Below, one piece after another: positions 1 through 7,383 of a stretch of 32,524 nt of DNA. Source of the stretch: Candidatus Magasanikiibacteriota bacterium (GTDB taxonomy: Bacteria > Patescibacteriota > Patescibacteriia > Magasanikbacterales > 2-02-FULL-50-9b). A program made the position numbers and the translations under genes. The stretch lies in assembly GCA_023246755.1 (NCBI GenBank), contig JAHFHU010000005.1, positions 35,081 through 67,604 of the forward strand, read 5' to 3'. The first letter of the stretch is position 1. Each line of letters begins with the position of its first letter. The notes beneath the pieces were generated by a model, which made no database searches, was not told where the DNA came from, and worked only from the letters and a program-made list of their open reading frames with translations.

Positions 1-374
1 TTTGTCCCGAGACAGTCGATCAAATTTTGAACACCGTTGTGACCGGCTGCTGTGCGATCAAATTGCGCACGTGCATCGCCCAAGTCAAAATCCATATCAT
101 CGTGTACGGCGATAATGTGGTCGGGTGGAATTTTATAAAATGCAGCGAGGGGCGCCGCGACGGTACCCGATAAATTCATGTACGTGTGTGGTTTCACGAG
201 TAAAATTTTTTCGCCACCCATCGATCCATCGGCGATTTCCGCATCCAATTTTTTATCAACGCGCCACGTCGCGTCAATTTCATTCGCCAAAAAATCAAGC
301 GCCATCCAACCTGCGTTGTGCCGCGTCGCCACATATTCTTTTCCCGGATTGCCGAGCCCAACAATGAGCCACAT
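1..374 (-). CDS. pth: Peptidyl-tRNA hydrolase, partial (C-terminus beyond left edge)
   Basis: This ORF is missing from the supplied track because it is open at the window edge. Read on the minus strand from the ATG at 374 it begins MWLIVGLGNPGKEY, followed by TRHNAGW, KPHTYMNLSG and VHDDMD. These are the hallmark blocks of bacterial peptidyl-tRNA hydrolase, including the conserved Asn of GNPG, the catalytic His of TRHNAG and the Asp of HDDMD. The enzyme releases tRNA from peptidyl-tRNAs that drop off the ribosome. About 124 residues are visible of a family length near 190. The start lies 4 nt beyond the stop of der, so it is almost certainly the third gene of an LCP-der-pth operon. I see no strong Shine-Dalgarno, which suggests translational coupling. 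Family identity is secure. Confidence 0.95.
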   Translation of the reverse strand, partial: MWLIVGLGNPGKEYVATRHNAGWMALDFLANEIDATWRVDKKLDAEIADGSMGGEKILLVKPHTYMNLSGTVAAPLAAFYKIPPDHIIAVHDDMDFDLGDARAQFDRTAAGHNGVQNLIDCLGT

Positions 375-378
375 AAAA

Positions 379-1749
379 TTACTGCTTTGTTTTTTTAGTA
401 TACAACGAGATCGGTGTGCCGACAAAACCAAAATGTTCACGCACCGAACGCTCGACAAATTTGATGTACGATTGCGCGAGAATTGATTTCGCGCGAATGC
501 TCATCTGAAAATATGGCGGGTCTGTTGCAAGCTGTTTCAAACCGTAAATTTTTGGCGGAATATTTCCACCCCCACGTTTAGGCGGATGCTTTGCGAGTAA
601 TTCGTGGATGAAGGTGTCGAGGGTCAATGCATCGATAATTTTGTGACGCGCGCCCCAAGCCGCAACAATATTTTCATATAATTGATGCACGCGATAACCG
701 GATTTTGCGGACAAAAAGACGATGGCAGCGTGTTGCAGATGTGGATAGAGTCCGTACAGCAATTTGATAAATTCTTTTCGGTTTTCTTCGCTGTGATCTT
801 CGATCAAATCCCATTTGTTCACGACCAAAATAACGCTTCGACGTTTTTCTTCGATCAAACTCGCGAGAATTTTTTCTTGATTTGACACCGGCTCGGTCGC
901 GTCAATCATCAAAAGCACGACGTCTGCATTTTCCATGTGTGCGATACTTTGCGACACACCAATTTTTTCAAGTCCTTCGTCAACATGTGACTTGCGACGA
1001 ATACCCGCCGTATCGATAAATTCAATCACGTGCGCATTCCATGTCACCATCAAATTAAACGTTTCGCGCGTCGTGTGTGCGATCGGGGAGGTGATCACCA
1101 TGTCTTCGCCGGCAATTTGGTTGAGCAGTGTTGATTTGCCAACATTCGGTTTGCCCAAAATCGCAACGCGAATATCGGGTTTAACGGAAACTTGTTTTGG
1201 GCGACGTTTTGCTTTGTTAAATAATTTGAAAATTTCATCCAGCACATCGCCGACGCCTGTTCCGTTTGACGCTGATACCGGGCGCGGTTCACCCATGCCG
1301 AGTTTCAACCATTCCGCCTCATGCGCGTTCGCACGGTAGCGTGGCGAATCTGCTTTGTTGCCAACGAGCAGCACCGGAACTTTTTCTTTGCGAAGTAATT
1401 TTGCAATCTCGCGTTCTTGCGGCATCAAGCGATCTTGCAAGTCAACTAAAAATAAAATTACGTCGGCTTCAGCGATCGCTTTTTTTGTTTGCGCTAAAAT
1501 TTCTTCTTCAAAATCAGCCGACTCATCAAACGTCAAACCGCCTGCGTCAACGATACGTGATTGAACACCACGCCACGTGAAGTTGCCGATGTTGCGTGTG
1601 CGTGTCGTGCCGGGCACGTCGGAAACAATCGCTTGTCGCGTTTCCATGATGCAGTTGAACAGGGACGATTTACCAACATTAACACGGCCGACGAGGGCGA
1701 CGGTTGGCAGGCGATAATCAACTTGTTCAGGGCGTCGTTCTGTTTGCAT
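379..1749 (-). CDS. der: Ribosome biogenesis GTPase Der (EngA), tandem G domains
   Basis: The 456-residue length fits Der. The first G domain carries a P-loop GRVNVGKSS near residue 21 (the usual Pro is Val here), switch region DVPGTTRTR, DAGG and NKAD. The second G domain, from about residue 200, carries GKPNVGKST, DTAGIRRKS and NKWD. A C-terminal KH-like domain follows (KHPPKRGGGNIPPKIYGLKQ). Der is an essential GTPase in 50S subunit maturation. The start lies 4 nt after the stop of the upstream LCP gene, with pth 4 nt downstream, so the three look co-transcribed from the promoter at 3211-3239. Pairing with an envelope gene is unusual but plausible in a compacted genome. Confidence 0.97.
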   Translation of the reverse strand: MQTERRPEQVDYRLPTVALVGRVNVGKSSLFNCIMETRQAIVSDVPGTTRTRNIGNFTWRGVQSRIVDAGGLTFDESADFEEEILAQTKKAIAEADVILFLVDLQDRLMPQEREIAKLLRKEKVPVLLVGNKADSPRYRANAHEAEWLKLGMGEPRPVSASNGTGVGDVLDEIFKLFNKAKRRPKQVSVKPDIRVAILGKPNVGKSTLLNQIAGEDMVITSPIAHTTRETFNLMVTWNAHVIEFIDTAGIRRKSHVDEGLEKIGVSQSIAHMENADVVLLMIDATEPVSNQEKILASLIEEKRRSVILVVNKWDLIEDHSEENRKEFIKLLYGLYPHLQHAAIVFLSAKSGYRVHQLYENIVAAWGARHKIIDALTLDTFIHELLAKHPPKRGGGNIPPKIYGLKQLATDPPYFQMSIRAKSILAQSYIKFVERSVREHFGFVGTPISLYTKKTKQ

Positions 1750-1753
1750 AAAT

Positions 1754-3193
1754 TTAATCGGCTATATCAGGCGCATTCTCCCCCAAAATCACAATTATGT
1801 CAACCGTTGGCGCGGTTTGTGTTGTATCGTCGACCGCAATCGATGGCCGCATCACAACGACTTCGGCGTTGTAGATTTTTTTTATTTTCTCAAAAACCTG
1901 CGGATTGCGTGTGTTTGTCGGATAAATTTGCGTAAGGGGGATCGGTCGCACCGGTGCATTTCCAACGCTCACCACACGGAATCCTTGCTGTTCGAGCTTG
2001 CGTTTTTGTCGCGCCGCAAAACCTGGACGCCACGTTCCATTTTGAATTTCAATTTTTGTATCGGTGAGTTGTTCTGGTTTGAGCGGCACCTGATCGATGA
2101 GCGTTTTTGCACTTTCAGAAACTTTTTCATCAAAAATATTTGTCGCGATGTAATGAATTTGTTCAAGTGTCGGATCGCGCGGTCGAAGATAAAATGCGCC
2201 GCTCGAATTATCTGGATACAAAACACTTGCGGGATCATCTGAAAAAACAATGTTGGTCACTTTGTTCGTATCAACATCTTTTGCAAGAGCGGCGAGTTCG
2301 AGTAATTCCGTCACACCGATATTTGTTTTGATGTGCGCATCGAGTGTTCCCAAAATGTCAGTGAGACGAGATGGATGCAGCAGTGTTTCAGTTGACAGCA
2401 GTTTGTCGCGCGCCGCGACTAACATTTTTTGTTGGCGATGTGCACGCGCAAAATCAGAACCCTCGAAATTATTTCCGTGGCGTGAGCGCGCAAAATCGAG
2501 CGCGCGCGCGCCGTCAAAATGCGCCCAACCTTTTTGAAATGAGATGGTGCGATATTTATAGTCGTTGGTTGGGAATTCAGAATCGCTAAAAGTTTTATCA
2601 ACATAAACATCGACGCCGCCGATGTCATCGATCAATTTTTCAAAGCCACCGAAATCGACGCGTGCGTAGTAGGGAATATCGATGCCAAGAAAATTTTGGA
2701 GCGTATCGAGTGCGACATCCGGACCACTGCCTGGATTTTGCATTTCGGCGAGCGCGTTTGCTTCGTTGATTTTTCGAAAGCCGAAGCTCGGGATATTCGC
2801 AACGGTATCGCGGGGAATTGAGATGAGCGCGACTTGTTTGGTCGATGGTTTGATACTTGCGATGAGAATGGTGTCGGTGAGTTGCGCGCCATCGTGTCCA
2901 TCGCCGCCAATGCCGAGTAGCGCGATGTTGACGCGATCGCCATTCACGATGAGCGCCGATCCAGTGCTCGCGGTAAACAACGCTTTTACTTTGCCGATGA
3001 ACGTTGAGGTGTCAATTGGCTTCACGCGTTCGATGGTTTTTGGTTCTGTTTTTTTTCCAAAAACTTGCGCACCAACCCACGTTGTTCCGGCGAGCGCGCC
3101 GCCGATCAATAAACAGAAAAAGATGACAAGCATCATCTTTTTTCGCTGGGGGCCTTGATACGGATATTGTGGCTCGAGGAGGTTTACGTACAT
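1754..3193 (-). CDS. LytR-CpsA-Psr (LCP) family cell-wall glycopolymer ligase
   Basis: This 479-residue protein has a short cytoplasmic N-terminus, one membrane anchor (MMLVIFFCLLIGGALAG, near residues 20-36) and an extracellular LCP domain. The LCP motifs are clear: LTDTILIASIKP, ALISIPRDT, then ARSRHGNNFEGSDFARAHRQQ with its arginines. The C-terminal part (KIEIQNGTWRPGFAARQKRKLEQQG) resembles a LytR_C domain. LCP enzymes transfer lipid-linked glycopolymers to the wall, so the protein should act outside the membrane. It is the first gene of the operon with der and pth. The TATACT -10 box lies only about 18 nt before the ATG and there is no Shine-Dalgarno, so the leader should be very short (about 10 nt). 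The acceptor polymer cannot be inferred. Confidence 0.93.
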   Translation of the reverse strand: MYVNLLEPQYPYQGPQRKKMMLVIFFCLLIGGALAGTTWVGAQVFGKKTEPKTIERVKPIDTSTFIGKVKALFTASTGSALIVNGDRVNIALLGIGGDGHDGAQLTDTILIASIKPSTKQVALISIPRDTVANIPSFGFRKINEANALAEMQNPGSGPDVALDTLQNFLGIDIPYYARVDFGGFEKLIDDIGGVDVYVDKTFSDSEFPTNDYKYRTISFQKGWAHFDGARALDFARSRHGNNFEGSDFARAHRQQKMLVAARDKLLSTETLLHPSRLTDILGTLDAHIKTNIGVTELLELAALAKDVDTNKVTNIVFSDDPASVLYPDNSSGAFYLRPRDPTLEQIHYIATNIFDEKVSESAKTLIDQVPLKPEQLTDTKIEIQNGTWRPGFAARQKRKLEQQGFRVVSVGNAPVRPIPLTQIYPTNTRNPQVFEKIKKIYNAEVVVMRPSIAVDDTTQTAPTVDIIVILGENAPDIAD

Positions 3194-3210
3194 AAAGCGA
3201 GTCGAAGGTG

Positions 3211-3239
3211 AGTATACTACGAATACGAAAAGTGTTCAA
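3211..3239 (-). promoter_or_regulatory. Promoter of the LCP-der-pth operon
   Basis: On the minus strand TTGAAC, a 17-nt spacer and TATACT precede the LCP ATG. The expected start of transcription is near 3204, giving a leader of about 10 nt. Confidence 0.7.
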
Positions 3240-3333
3240 TCATAAAAATACCTTATCCGCATACCTTGCTCGTTTGCGGGAGTGTGCAGTCAAGCCTTGT
3301 GTGGTTCGGGTTTTTTGGTGAGGTGCGGGTGGG

Positions 3334-3924
3334 CTACTGAAATGATTCTGTCACAGGCTTTATTCGATTAAAAATTTTGGTATGCCCTTGCGTGTTGGGG
3401 TGTAATCCGTCAACAAGGTCATCGTTCCGAAGAACATCGTTCATCAAAACGAATTTTAACCTATTGTTTTCGCAAAACTTCCCAATAGCCTCATCAAACC
3501 GCCTGATATTTTTGTTGAAATATGATCGATCGTGTTTCCATTGACAAGGAATTGTTTTTGACTCGTCTACTGTGGTCAGACCAACAAAAACGATTTTATC
3601 GGTAAACTTTTTGGCAATAGAAAGAAGTTTCGCAAGATTTTGTTGAAACTCATTAATCGAAATTCGTAAATCATTTGTAGACTTGATAAATTGAGCATCG
3701 TTAATGCCAATGGCAAAAATTATCAAGTTCGGCTCGCGAGGTTTTGCTTCCACCTCAATTCTTTCAAGTAAATCAGTCGTGGTTTCACCAGGAATACCTA
3801 AGTTGTAAACATCAATGTCGTTTTCTTGTTCCTCAAAATAATTTCTTAAACGAGTAACCCAGCCGCCCTGCTCTGGGTCATATGCGCCCCAAGCTATACT
3901 ATCGCCAAAAACCAAAATATTCAT
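3334..3924 (-). CDS. SGNH/GDSL-family hydrolase (esterase/lipase fold)
   Basis: This 196-residue protein carries the SGNH blocks in order: block I FGDSIAWG (nucleophile Ser near residue 9), block II NLGIPGETT (Gly), block III GINDAQF (Asn) and block V DGLHPNTQGH (Asp and His). The family includes esterases, thioesterases and polysaccharide deacetylases; the substrate cannot be inferred. There is no signal peptide, so it is probably cytoplasmic. It lies about 55 nt downstream of tRNA-Val on the same strand and may be read through from that promoter. Codon use is more AT-rich than its neighbours, with fewer of the GCG/CGC-type codons common here, which hints at a separate origin. Confidence 0.9.
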   Translation of the reverse strand: MNILVFGDSIAWGAYDPEQGGWVTRLRNYFEEQENDIDVYNLGIPGETTTDLLERIEVEAKPREPNLIIFAIGINDAQFIKSTNDLRISINEFQQNLAKLLSIAKKFTDKIVFVGLTTVDESKTIPCQWKHDRSYFNKNIRRFDEAIGKFCENNRLKFVLMNDVLRNDDLVDGLHPNTQGHTKIFNRIKPVTESFQ

Positions 3925-3978
3925 AAAATATTTTTGATAAATGATTTAATATTTTTAGCCCAACTCTGTTTGCATCAA

Positions 3979-4055
3979 TGGTGGACGATACTGGGTTCGA
4001 ACCAGTGACCTCACGAATGTGAATCGTGCGCTCTAACCAACTGAGCTAATCGTCC
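3979..4055 (-). tRNA. tRNA-Val (anticodon CAC)
   Basis: The minus strand folds as a complete cloverleaf: acceptor GGACGAT/ATCGTCC, D arm GCTC...GAGC, anticodon stem CACGA/TCGTG with loop TTCACAT (anticodon CAC), and T arm ACTGG-TTCGAAC-CCAGT. The discriminator A and the CCA end are encoded in the DNA. Length is 77 nt. Confidence 0.96.
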
Positions 4056-4072
4056 GAAGGATTGGTGTTCGA

Positions 4073-4101
4073 ATTTTACGTCTTTGGCAGTCACCCGTCA
4101 A
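4073..4101 (-). promoter_or_regulatory. Promoter of tRNA-Val
   Basis: On the minus strand TTGACG, a 17-nt spacer and TAAAAT end 17 nt before the tRNA 5' end. Confidence 0.7.
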
Positions 4102-4152
4102 GAAAAAACTTGAGCAGCGGCCGAGCAGCAGAGCCGAACACCATTTCAATAC

Positions 4153-4172
4153 AAAAACCGCCTCGCGGCGGT
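4153..4172 (-). terminator. Rho-independent terminator of the HU gene
   Basis: The minus strand reads ACCGCC-GCGA-GGCGGT followed by TTTTG, a 6-bp GC-rich stem with a GNRA tetraloop and U tract, 24 nt past the HU stop. Confidence 0.85.
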
Positions 4173-4195
4173 CATTGCGATTTAATTGTGGCGAA

Positions 4196-4471
4196 TTATT
4201 TCAACGCGTCCTTAAGATTTTTGCCCGCTTTGAACTTTGGAACGGTTACCGCAGGGATTTGAATTTTTTGTGTTGGATTTTGGGGATTAACACCGGTGCG
4301 GCCCGCGCGTTGTTTCGCGCTGAACGTGCCGAAACCAGCGATCGTGACCTCGCCACCTGCTTTGAGCGTCTTAACGACAGTCGCGACGAAGCCCTCGACC
4401 ACATCCTCGGCCTGTTTTTTTGAAATTCCGGTCTGCTCAGCAAGTTGTGAGATAAGTTCTGCTTTGTTCAT
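4196..4471 (-). CDS. hup: DNA-binding protein HU (bacterial histone-like)
   Basis: From the ATG at 4471 this is a 91-residue protein starting MNKAELISQLAEQTGISKKQ, the standard HU N-terminus, with GFGTFSAKQRAGRTGVNPQ (core and DNA-binding arm with Asn-Pro intercalation tip) and a VPKFKAGKNLKDALK C-terminus. HU dimers bend and compact DNA. The track start two codons upstream uses TTG and adds MF; the ATG is preferred because it matches the family. It has its own promoter (4502-4530), a leader of about 24 nt and its own terminator, and is divergent from the PemK gene. Confidence 0.97.
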   Translation of the reverse strand: MNKAELISQLAEQTGISKKQAEDVVEGFVATVVKTLKAGGEVTIAGFGTFSAKQRAGRTGVNPQNPTQKIQIPAVTVPKFKAGKNLKDALK

Positions 4472-4489
4472 AAACAAAAAATAGATGAG

Positions 4490-4505
4490 TAATCTTCTAA
4501 GATTA
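4490..4505. promoter_or_regulatory. Palindrome TAATCTT-CT-AAGATTA over the HU -10/start region
   Basis: A perfect 7-bp inverted repeat with a 2-nt centre overlaps the -10 box of the HU promoter and runs into the transcription start. Its position is that of an operator; no regulator can be named. Confidence 0.45.
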
Positions 4506-4530
4506 TATGCATTTCGCTCAGAATGAGCAA
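4502..4530 (-). promoter_or_regulatory. Promoter of the HU gene
   Basis: On the minus strand TTGCTC, a 17-nt spacer and a perfect TATAAT. The expected start near 4495 gives a leader of about 24 nt. Confidence 0.8.
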
Positions 4531-4553
4531 ATAGTTATGAACAGGGCAAAATT

Positions 4554-4582
4554 TTGACAATGTCACAAACTTATTTTAAAAT
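4554..4582 (+). promoter_or_regulatory. Promoter of the PemK/MazF-like gene
   Basis: A perfect TTGACA, a 17-nt spacer and TAAAAT lie 32 nt before the ATG, in the divergent region shared with HU. Confidence 0.75.
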
Positions 4583-4614
4583 CTCAACAATTAATCAACG
4601 TAACCAAGGAGGGT

Positions 4615-5028
4615 ATGTTTGAAATCATTGATCGTTTTAGTTTGTGGTGCAAACAAAAAATCAGTTTGCACGCGGTCGCTGCTGCCGAATCGCAGCGCCA
4701 AAAATTTTTCAAGCAGGGCGAGGTGTGGTGGTGCCGCATCGGGATGAATGTCGGCGATGAAATATTTGGGAAGGGCGATGCATTTGTTCGCCCCGTTTTT
4801 GTGTTCAAAAAGTTAACGGGCAACACCTTTTTGGGTTTACCAATCACAAAACGAGAGAAAGTTGGTTCGTGGTATGTTAAATTTCGTGTCGATGGCGATG
4901 ATCGTTGGGTGCTGTTGAATCAAGCGCGCGTTTTTGATTCTCGTCGACTACTCGGGAGAGTTGGTGCCGTAAGCACTCGAGATTTCAATATAATCAGAGG
5001 CAGATTCGTTACGTTTTACAGCTCTTAA
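4615..5028 (+). CDS. PemK/MazF-like protein (type II toxin fold), no visible antitoxin
   Basis: This 137-residue protein has the PemK/MazF SH3-like barrel pattern: GEVWWCRIGMNVGDE, then RPVFVFKKL, then LGLPITKREK, and a conserved tail where the antitoxin groove usually lies. MazF/PemK toxins are ribosome-dependent or free mRNA endonucleases. The usual N-terminal block is preceded by about 35 extra residues (MFEIIDRFSLWCKQK...). A strong AGGAGGG lies only 2-3 nt before the ATG, which is unusually close. No antitoxin-sized ORF lies beside it: HU is divergent upstream and RNase Y convergent downstream. It may be a solo, possibly domesticated, RNA-binding member rather than an active toxin. Confidence 0.8.
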   Translation: MFEIIDRFSLWCKQKISLHAVAAAESQRQKFFKQGEVWWCRIGMNVGDEIFGKGDAFVRPVFVFKKLTGNTFLGLPITKREKVGSWYVKFRVDGDDRWVLLNQARVFDSRRLLGRVGAVSTRDFNIIRGRFVTFYSS

Positions 5029-5057
5029 AAAATTCTACCCCGCCATTGCTGGCGGGG
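5027..5057 (-). terminator. Rho-independent terminator of RNase Y
   Basis: On the minus strand CCCCGCC-AGCAAT-GGCGGGG is followed by TAGAATTTTTT. It lies between the convergent RNase Y and PemK-like genes. The U tract is only on the minus side, although the hairpin could affect both. Confidence 0.8.
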
Positions 5058-5122
5058 CGAGTGGGAAATCCCAAATTATGCGTGGACTATAGCTTTAATT
5101 TGTAGCAATGTCAAATCACCGT

Positions 5123-6643
5123 TTACCGCGCATATTCAATCACCCGACTCTCTCGAATCACCGTCACCTTGACTTCGCCCGGTACATGCAATTCGGTCTC
5201 GATTTTTTTCGCGATGTCTTTCGCGATGTTGTATGCACCGTAGTCATCAACGTCTTGCGGGCGAACAAACACGCGCATCTCACGACCTGCTTGAATCGCA
5301 TACGCTTTTTCAACACCTTCAAACGACGTCGCGACTTTCTCCAATTCCTCTAATCGGCGCACATATTGCTCATACGAATCACGTCGCGCACCCGGGCGCG
5401 CGCCTGAAATCGCGTCCGCCGCTTTGATGATGCAGCCGAGCAAAGTTTTTGGTTTGTCTTCGTGATGCGCGATCGAGCAATACGCGATTTCTTCCGGCAA
5501 TCCAAATTTTTTCATCAATTGATAGCCGAGTTCTGGGTGTGAGCCTTGTGTGTCGTGATCGATTGCTTTGCCAACATCGTGGAGCAAACCTGCTTTGCGC
5601 GCTTGAATCGGGTCAACGCCGAGTTCGTCCGCGAGCATCGACGAGATGTGTGCGACTTCGATCGCGTGCAACATCTGATTTTGTCCGTACGATGTTCGAT
5701 ATTTCAAGCGTCCAACAATCGAAACTAATTTTGGATCGATTCCTGCGATGCCAAGTTGATAGAGCGCGTCTTCACCGGCCTTGCGCACATCAATCGCTAA
5801 ATCCTTTTTTGCTTCCTCAATCACTTCTTCGATGCGCGCCGGATGGATGCGACCGTCAGACATTAATTTTTCGAGCGTCAATTTTGCAACTTGGCGGCGG
5901 ATCGGCGAAAAACCAGAAATCATAATTGATTCCGGCGTTTCGTCGATGATCAATTCACAGCCCGTCAATTTTTCGATTGTCTGAATGTTGCGGCCTGCTT
6001 TGCCGATGATGCGACCCTTCATTTCGTCGCTCGGCAATTGCACCGTCGTGGTCATCGTTTCGGCTGCGTGTGATCCGGCGTACCGATAGACGACGGTGGT
6101 CAGAATTTTTTTAACCTCTTTTTCGTAATAGTCGGATGATTCACGTTCGAGTTTCATGATGCGCGCGCTGAGCGCCTCGGCTTCGCTTTCCTGAACGAGC
6201 TTCAACATGCTCTCGACTGCCTCATCTTTGGTGAGTCCGGCGATCGATTGTAATTTGGCGAGCTGCGTTTCTTTGAGCGCCTCGGCTTCGGCTTGCACAA
6301 CTTTTACGCGATCCGCTTGTGCAACCAACTTTGCGTGGCGATCTTGAATTTCGGCGAGCTTTTGGTCAAACGTCGTTTCGCGTTTTTCAAGTCGTTGCTG
6401 CTGCTCTTTGAGTTCGCGGCGCAATTCGTCCTGCTCTTTTTTGGATTCATCAATTAATGCGATTGATTTTTCGCGTGCTTTGAGCAGAAGATCCTGTTCT
6501 TTATTTTTTGCGTCCGTGAGAATTTTTTCTGCGTGTGCTTCTGCGGAATTAACTTGCGATTTTGCGACGGACTTGCGAGCGAAATAGCCAATAGCGACAG
6601 ATATAACCGCGACAAAAGCGGTGATGATCATGCTGAATAACAT
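5123..6643 (-). CDS. rny: Ribonuclease Y (membrane-anchored endoribonuclease)
   Basis: This 506-residue protein has the full RNase Y layout: an N-terminal membrane helix (MLFSMIITAFVAVISVAIGY), a long charged coiled coil to about residue 170, a KH domain near 205-270 (GRIIGKAGRNIQTIEKLTG) and an HD domain (HAIEVAHISS, then LLHDVGKAIDHD near 350) with the metal-binding His-Asp pair, then a conserved C-terminus. RNase Y starts bulk mRNA decay at the membrane. It is monocistronic, with a promoter at 6794-6822, a leader of about 145 nt and no Shine-Dalgarno. Instead, a hairpin directly abuts the start codon, so post-transcriptional control is plausible. Confidence 0.97.
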   Translation of the reverse strand: MLFSMIITAFVAVISVAIGYFARKSVAKSQVNSAEAHAEKILTDAKNKEQDLLLKAREKSIALIDESKKEQDELRRELKEQQQRLEKRETTFDQKLAEIQDRHAKLVAQADRVKVVQAEAEALKETQLAKLQSIAGLTKDEAVESMLKLVQESEAEALSARIMKLERESSDYYEKEVKKILTTVVYRYAGSHAAETMTTTVQLPSDEMKGRIIGKAGRNIQTIEKLTGCELIIDETPESIMISGFSPIRRQVAKLTLEKLMSDGRIHPARIEEVIEEAKKDLAIDVRKAGEDALYQLGIAGIDPKLVSIVGRLKYRTSYGQNQMLHAIEVAHISSMLADELGVDPIQARKAGLLHDVGKAIDHDTQGSHPELGYQLMKKFGLPEEIAYCSIAHHEDKPKTLLGCIIKAADAISGARPGARRDSYEQYVRRLEELEKVATSFEGVEKAYAIQAGREMRVFVRPQDVDDYGAYNIAKDIAKKIETELHVPGEVKVTVIRESRVIEYAR

Positions 6644-6665
6644 AGCGGGAAAAAGTTAACCCGCT
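6644..6665 (-). promoter_or_regulatory. Hairpin directly abutting the RNase Y start codon
   Basis: The minus strand reads AGCGGG-TTAACTTTTT-CCCGCT and then immediately ATG. This 6-bp GC-rich stem occupies the place where a ribosome-binding site would lie. Confidence 0.5.
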
Positions 6666-6793
6666 CGAGTTCGGATCAGATATGTTGGTGTGTGATGTGT
6701 GATGACACAAACGATGGAGGGAAGATGGATAACATAAGCTGCCGTAACGCGCGCGGTTTCTGGAGTATATATTAAGGTAGAGGGAACAAAATA

Positions 6794-6822
6794 ACTATAG
6801 CGTGTTGGGCACGACTTGTCAA
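6794..6822 (-). promoter_or_regulatory. Promoter of RNase Y
   Basis: On the minus strand a perfect TTGACA, a 17-nt spacer and TATAGT. The predicted start near 6787 gives a leader of about 144 nt containing TGTG/CACA-rich repeats and the start-site hairpin. The -35 box overlaps the U tract of the upstream terminator. Confidence 0.8.
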
Positions 6823-6857
6823 AATAAAAAACCAGTTGTAGGTTCGGGACAACTGGT
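6821..6857 (-). terminator. Rho-independent terminator of the 7280 gene
   Basis: On the minus strand ACCAGTTGT, a 9-nt loop and ACAACTGGT are followed by TTTTTATTTT. The U tract runs into the -35 box of the RNase Y promoter. Confidence 0.85.
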
Positions 6858-6869
6858 AAACCCATTTGC

Positions 6870-7280
6870 TTATTGTTCAAACAGTGCGCGGAGCAGGGGA
6901 AGCTGGCTCTCGTTCCATGCAATTTTGTCCGGACGACGCATGTATTGCAGCAGAGTGATCCGCGGGTGTAGGCCATTGGATCCTGCGATGGTGACGATGA
7001 CGTCGTTGACGCGCTCGTTGAATGGACGCACTTCGTGTGGAGTCCACGAGACCGTGTAGACGACGACGAGTTCACTGCGCTCCACGCGACGCGGAAGTTT
7101 TTCCACGACGGTGAGTGTGCCACGTTCAGTTGTTTTTCGAACCGAAAATGCGCGTTGTGGGGAGAAGTCAGGGATAAGATGTTTTGCAACGAGTTCACCA
7201 AAGGTGACCAGATCCCGACAATTATCAAGCACTTCTTTGTATGGATCCCGTTTCTCAAGGGCTGATGCTAAGTTACTCAT
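6870..7280 (-). CDS. Hypothetical protein, 136 aa
   Basis: I do not recognise this protein. The ATG at 7280 (MSNLASALEKRD) is preferred over the track start at 7340 because CCGGAG lies just upstream and the promoter at 7312-7340 would fall inside the longer ORF. It has no signal peptide or membrane helix. The N-terminus is helical and the middle has alternating hydrophobic beta-like strands (RSELVVVYTVSW, NDVIVTIAG). It is a single gene with its own promoter and terminator, divergent from smc. Codon use (many GAG, GTG, ACG) differs somewhat from the housekeeping genes. No function is proposed. Confidence 0.7.
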   Translation of the reverse strand: MSNLASALEKRDPYKEVLDNCRDLVTFGELVAKHLIPDFSPQRAFSVRKTTERGTLTVVEKLPRRVERSELVVVYTVSWTPHEVRPFNERVNDVIVTIAGSNGLHPRITLLQYMRRPDKIAWNESQLPLLRALFEQ

Positions 7281-7311
7281 CAATACTCCGGTGATGGATT
7301 GTGGAGTTTGT

Positions 7312-7340
7312 ATACTAAATAAAAATATTCTCCCTGTCAA
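7312..7340 (-). promoter_or_regulatory. Promoter of the 7280 hypothetical gene
   Basis: On the minus strand a perfect TTGACA, a 17-nt spacer and TAGTAT. Transcription should begin about 25 nt before the ATG. It sits back to back with the smc promoter. Confidence 0.75.
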
Positions 7341-7343
7341 TTT

Positions 7344-7372
7344 TTGGATTTATTGTGACAAAGTGTTACAAT
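7344..7372 (+). promoter_or_regulatory. Promoter of smc (leaderless arrangement)
   Basis: TTGGAT, a 17-nt spacer and TACAAT end 11 nt before the smc ATG, so the transcript should begin at or within a few bases of the start codon. Confidence 0.65.
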
Positions 7373-7383
7373 AACCGACGAAT

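Noticed and set aside
3979-4055. tRNA-His (GTG) reading of the minus-strand tRNA
   Set aside because: The anticodon loop read 5' to 3' on the minus strand is TTCACAT, giving CAC (Val), not GTG.
6656-7258. 200-aa minus-strand ORF
   Set aside because: It overlaps the better-supported 7280 gene in another frame and spans its terminator and the RNase Y promoter.
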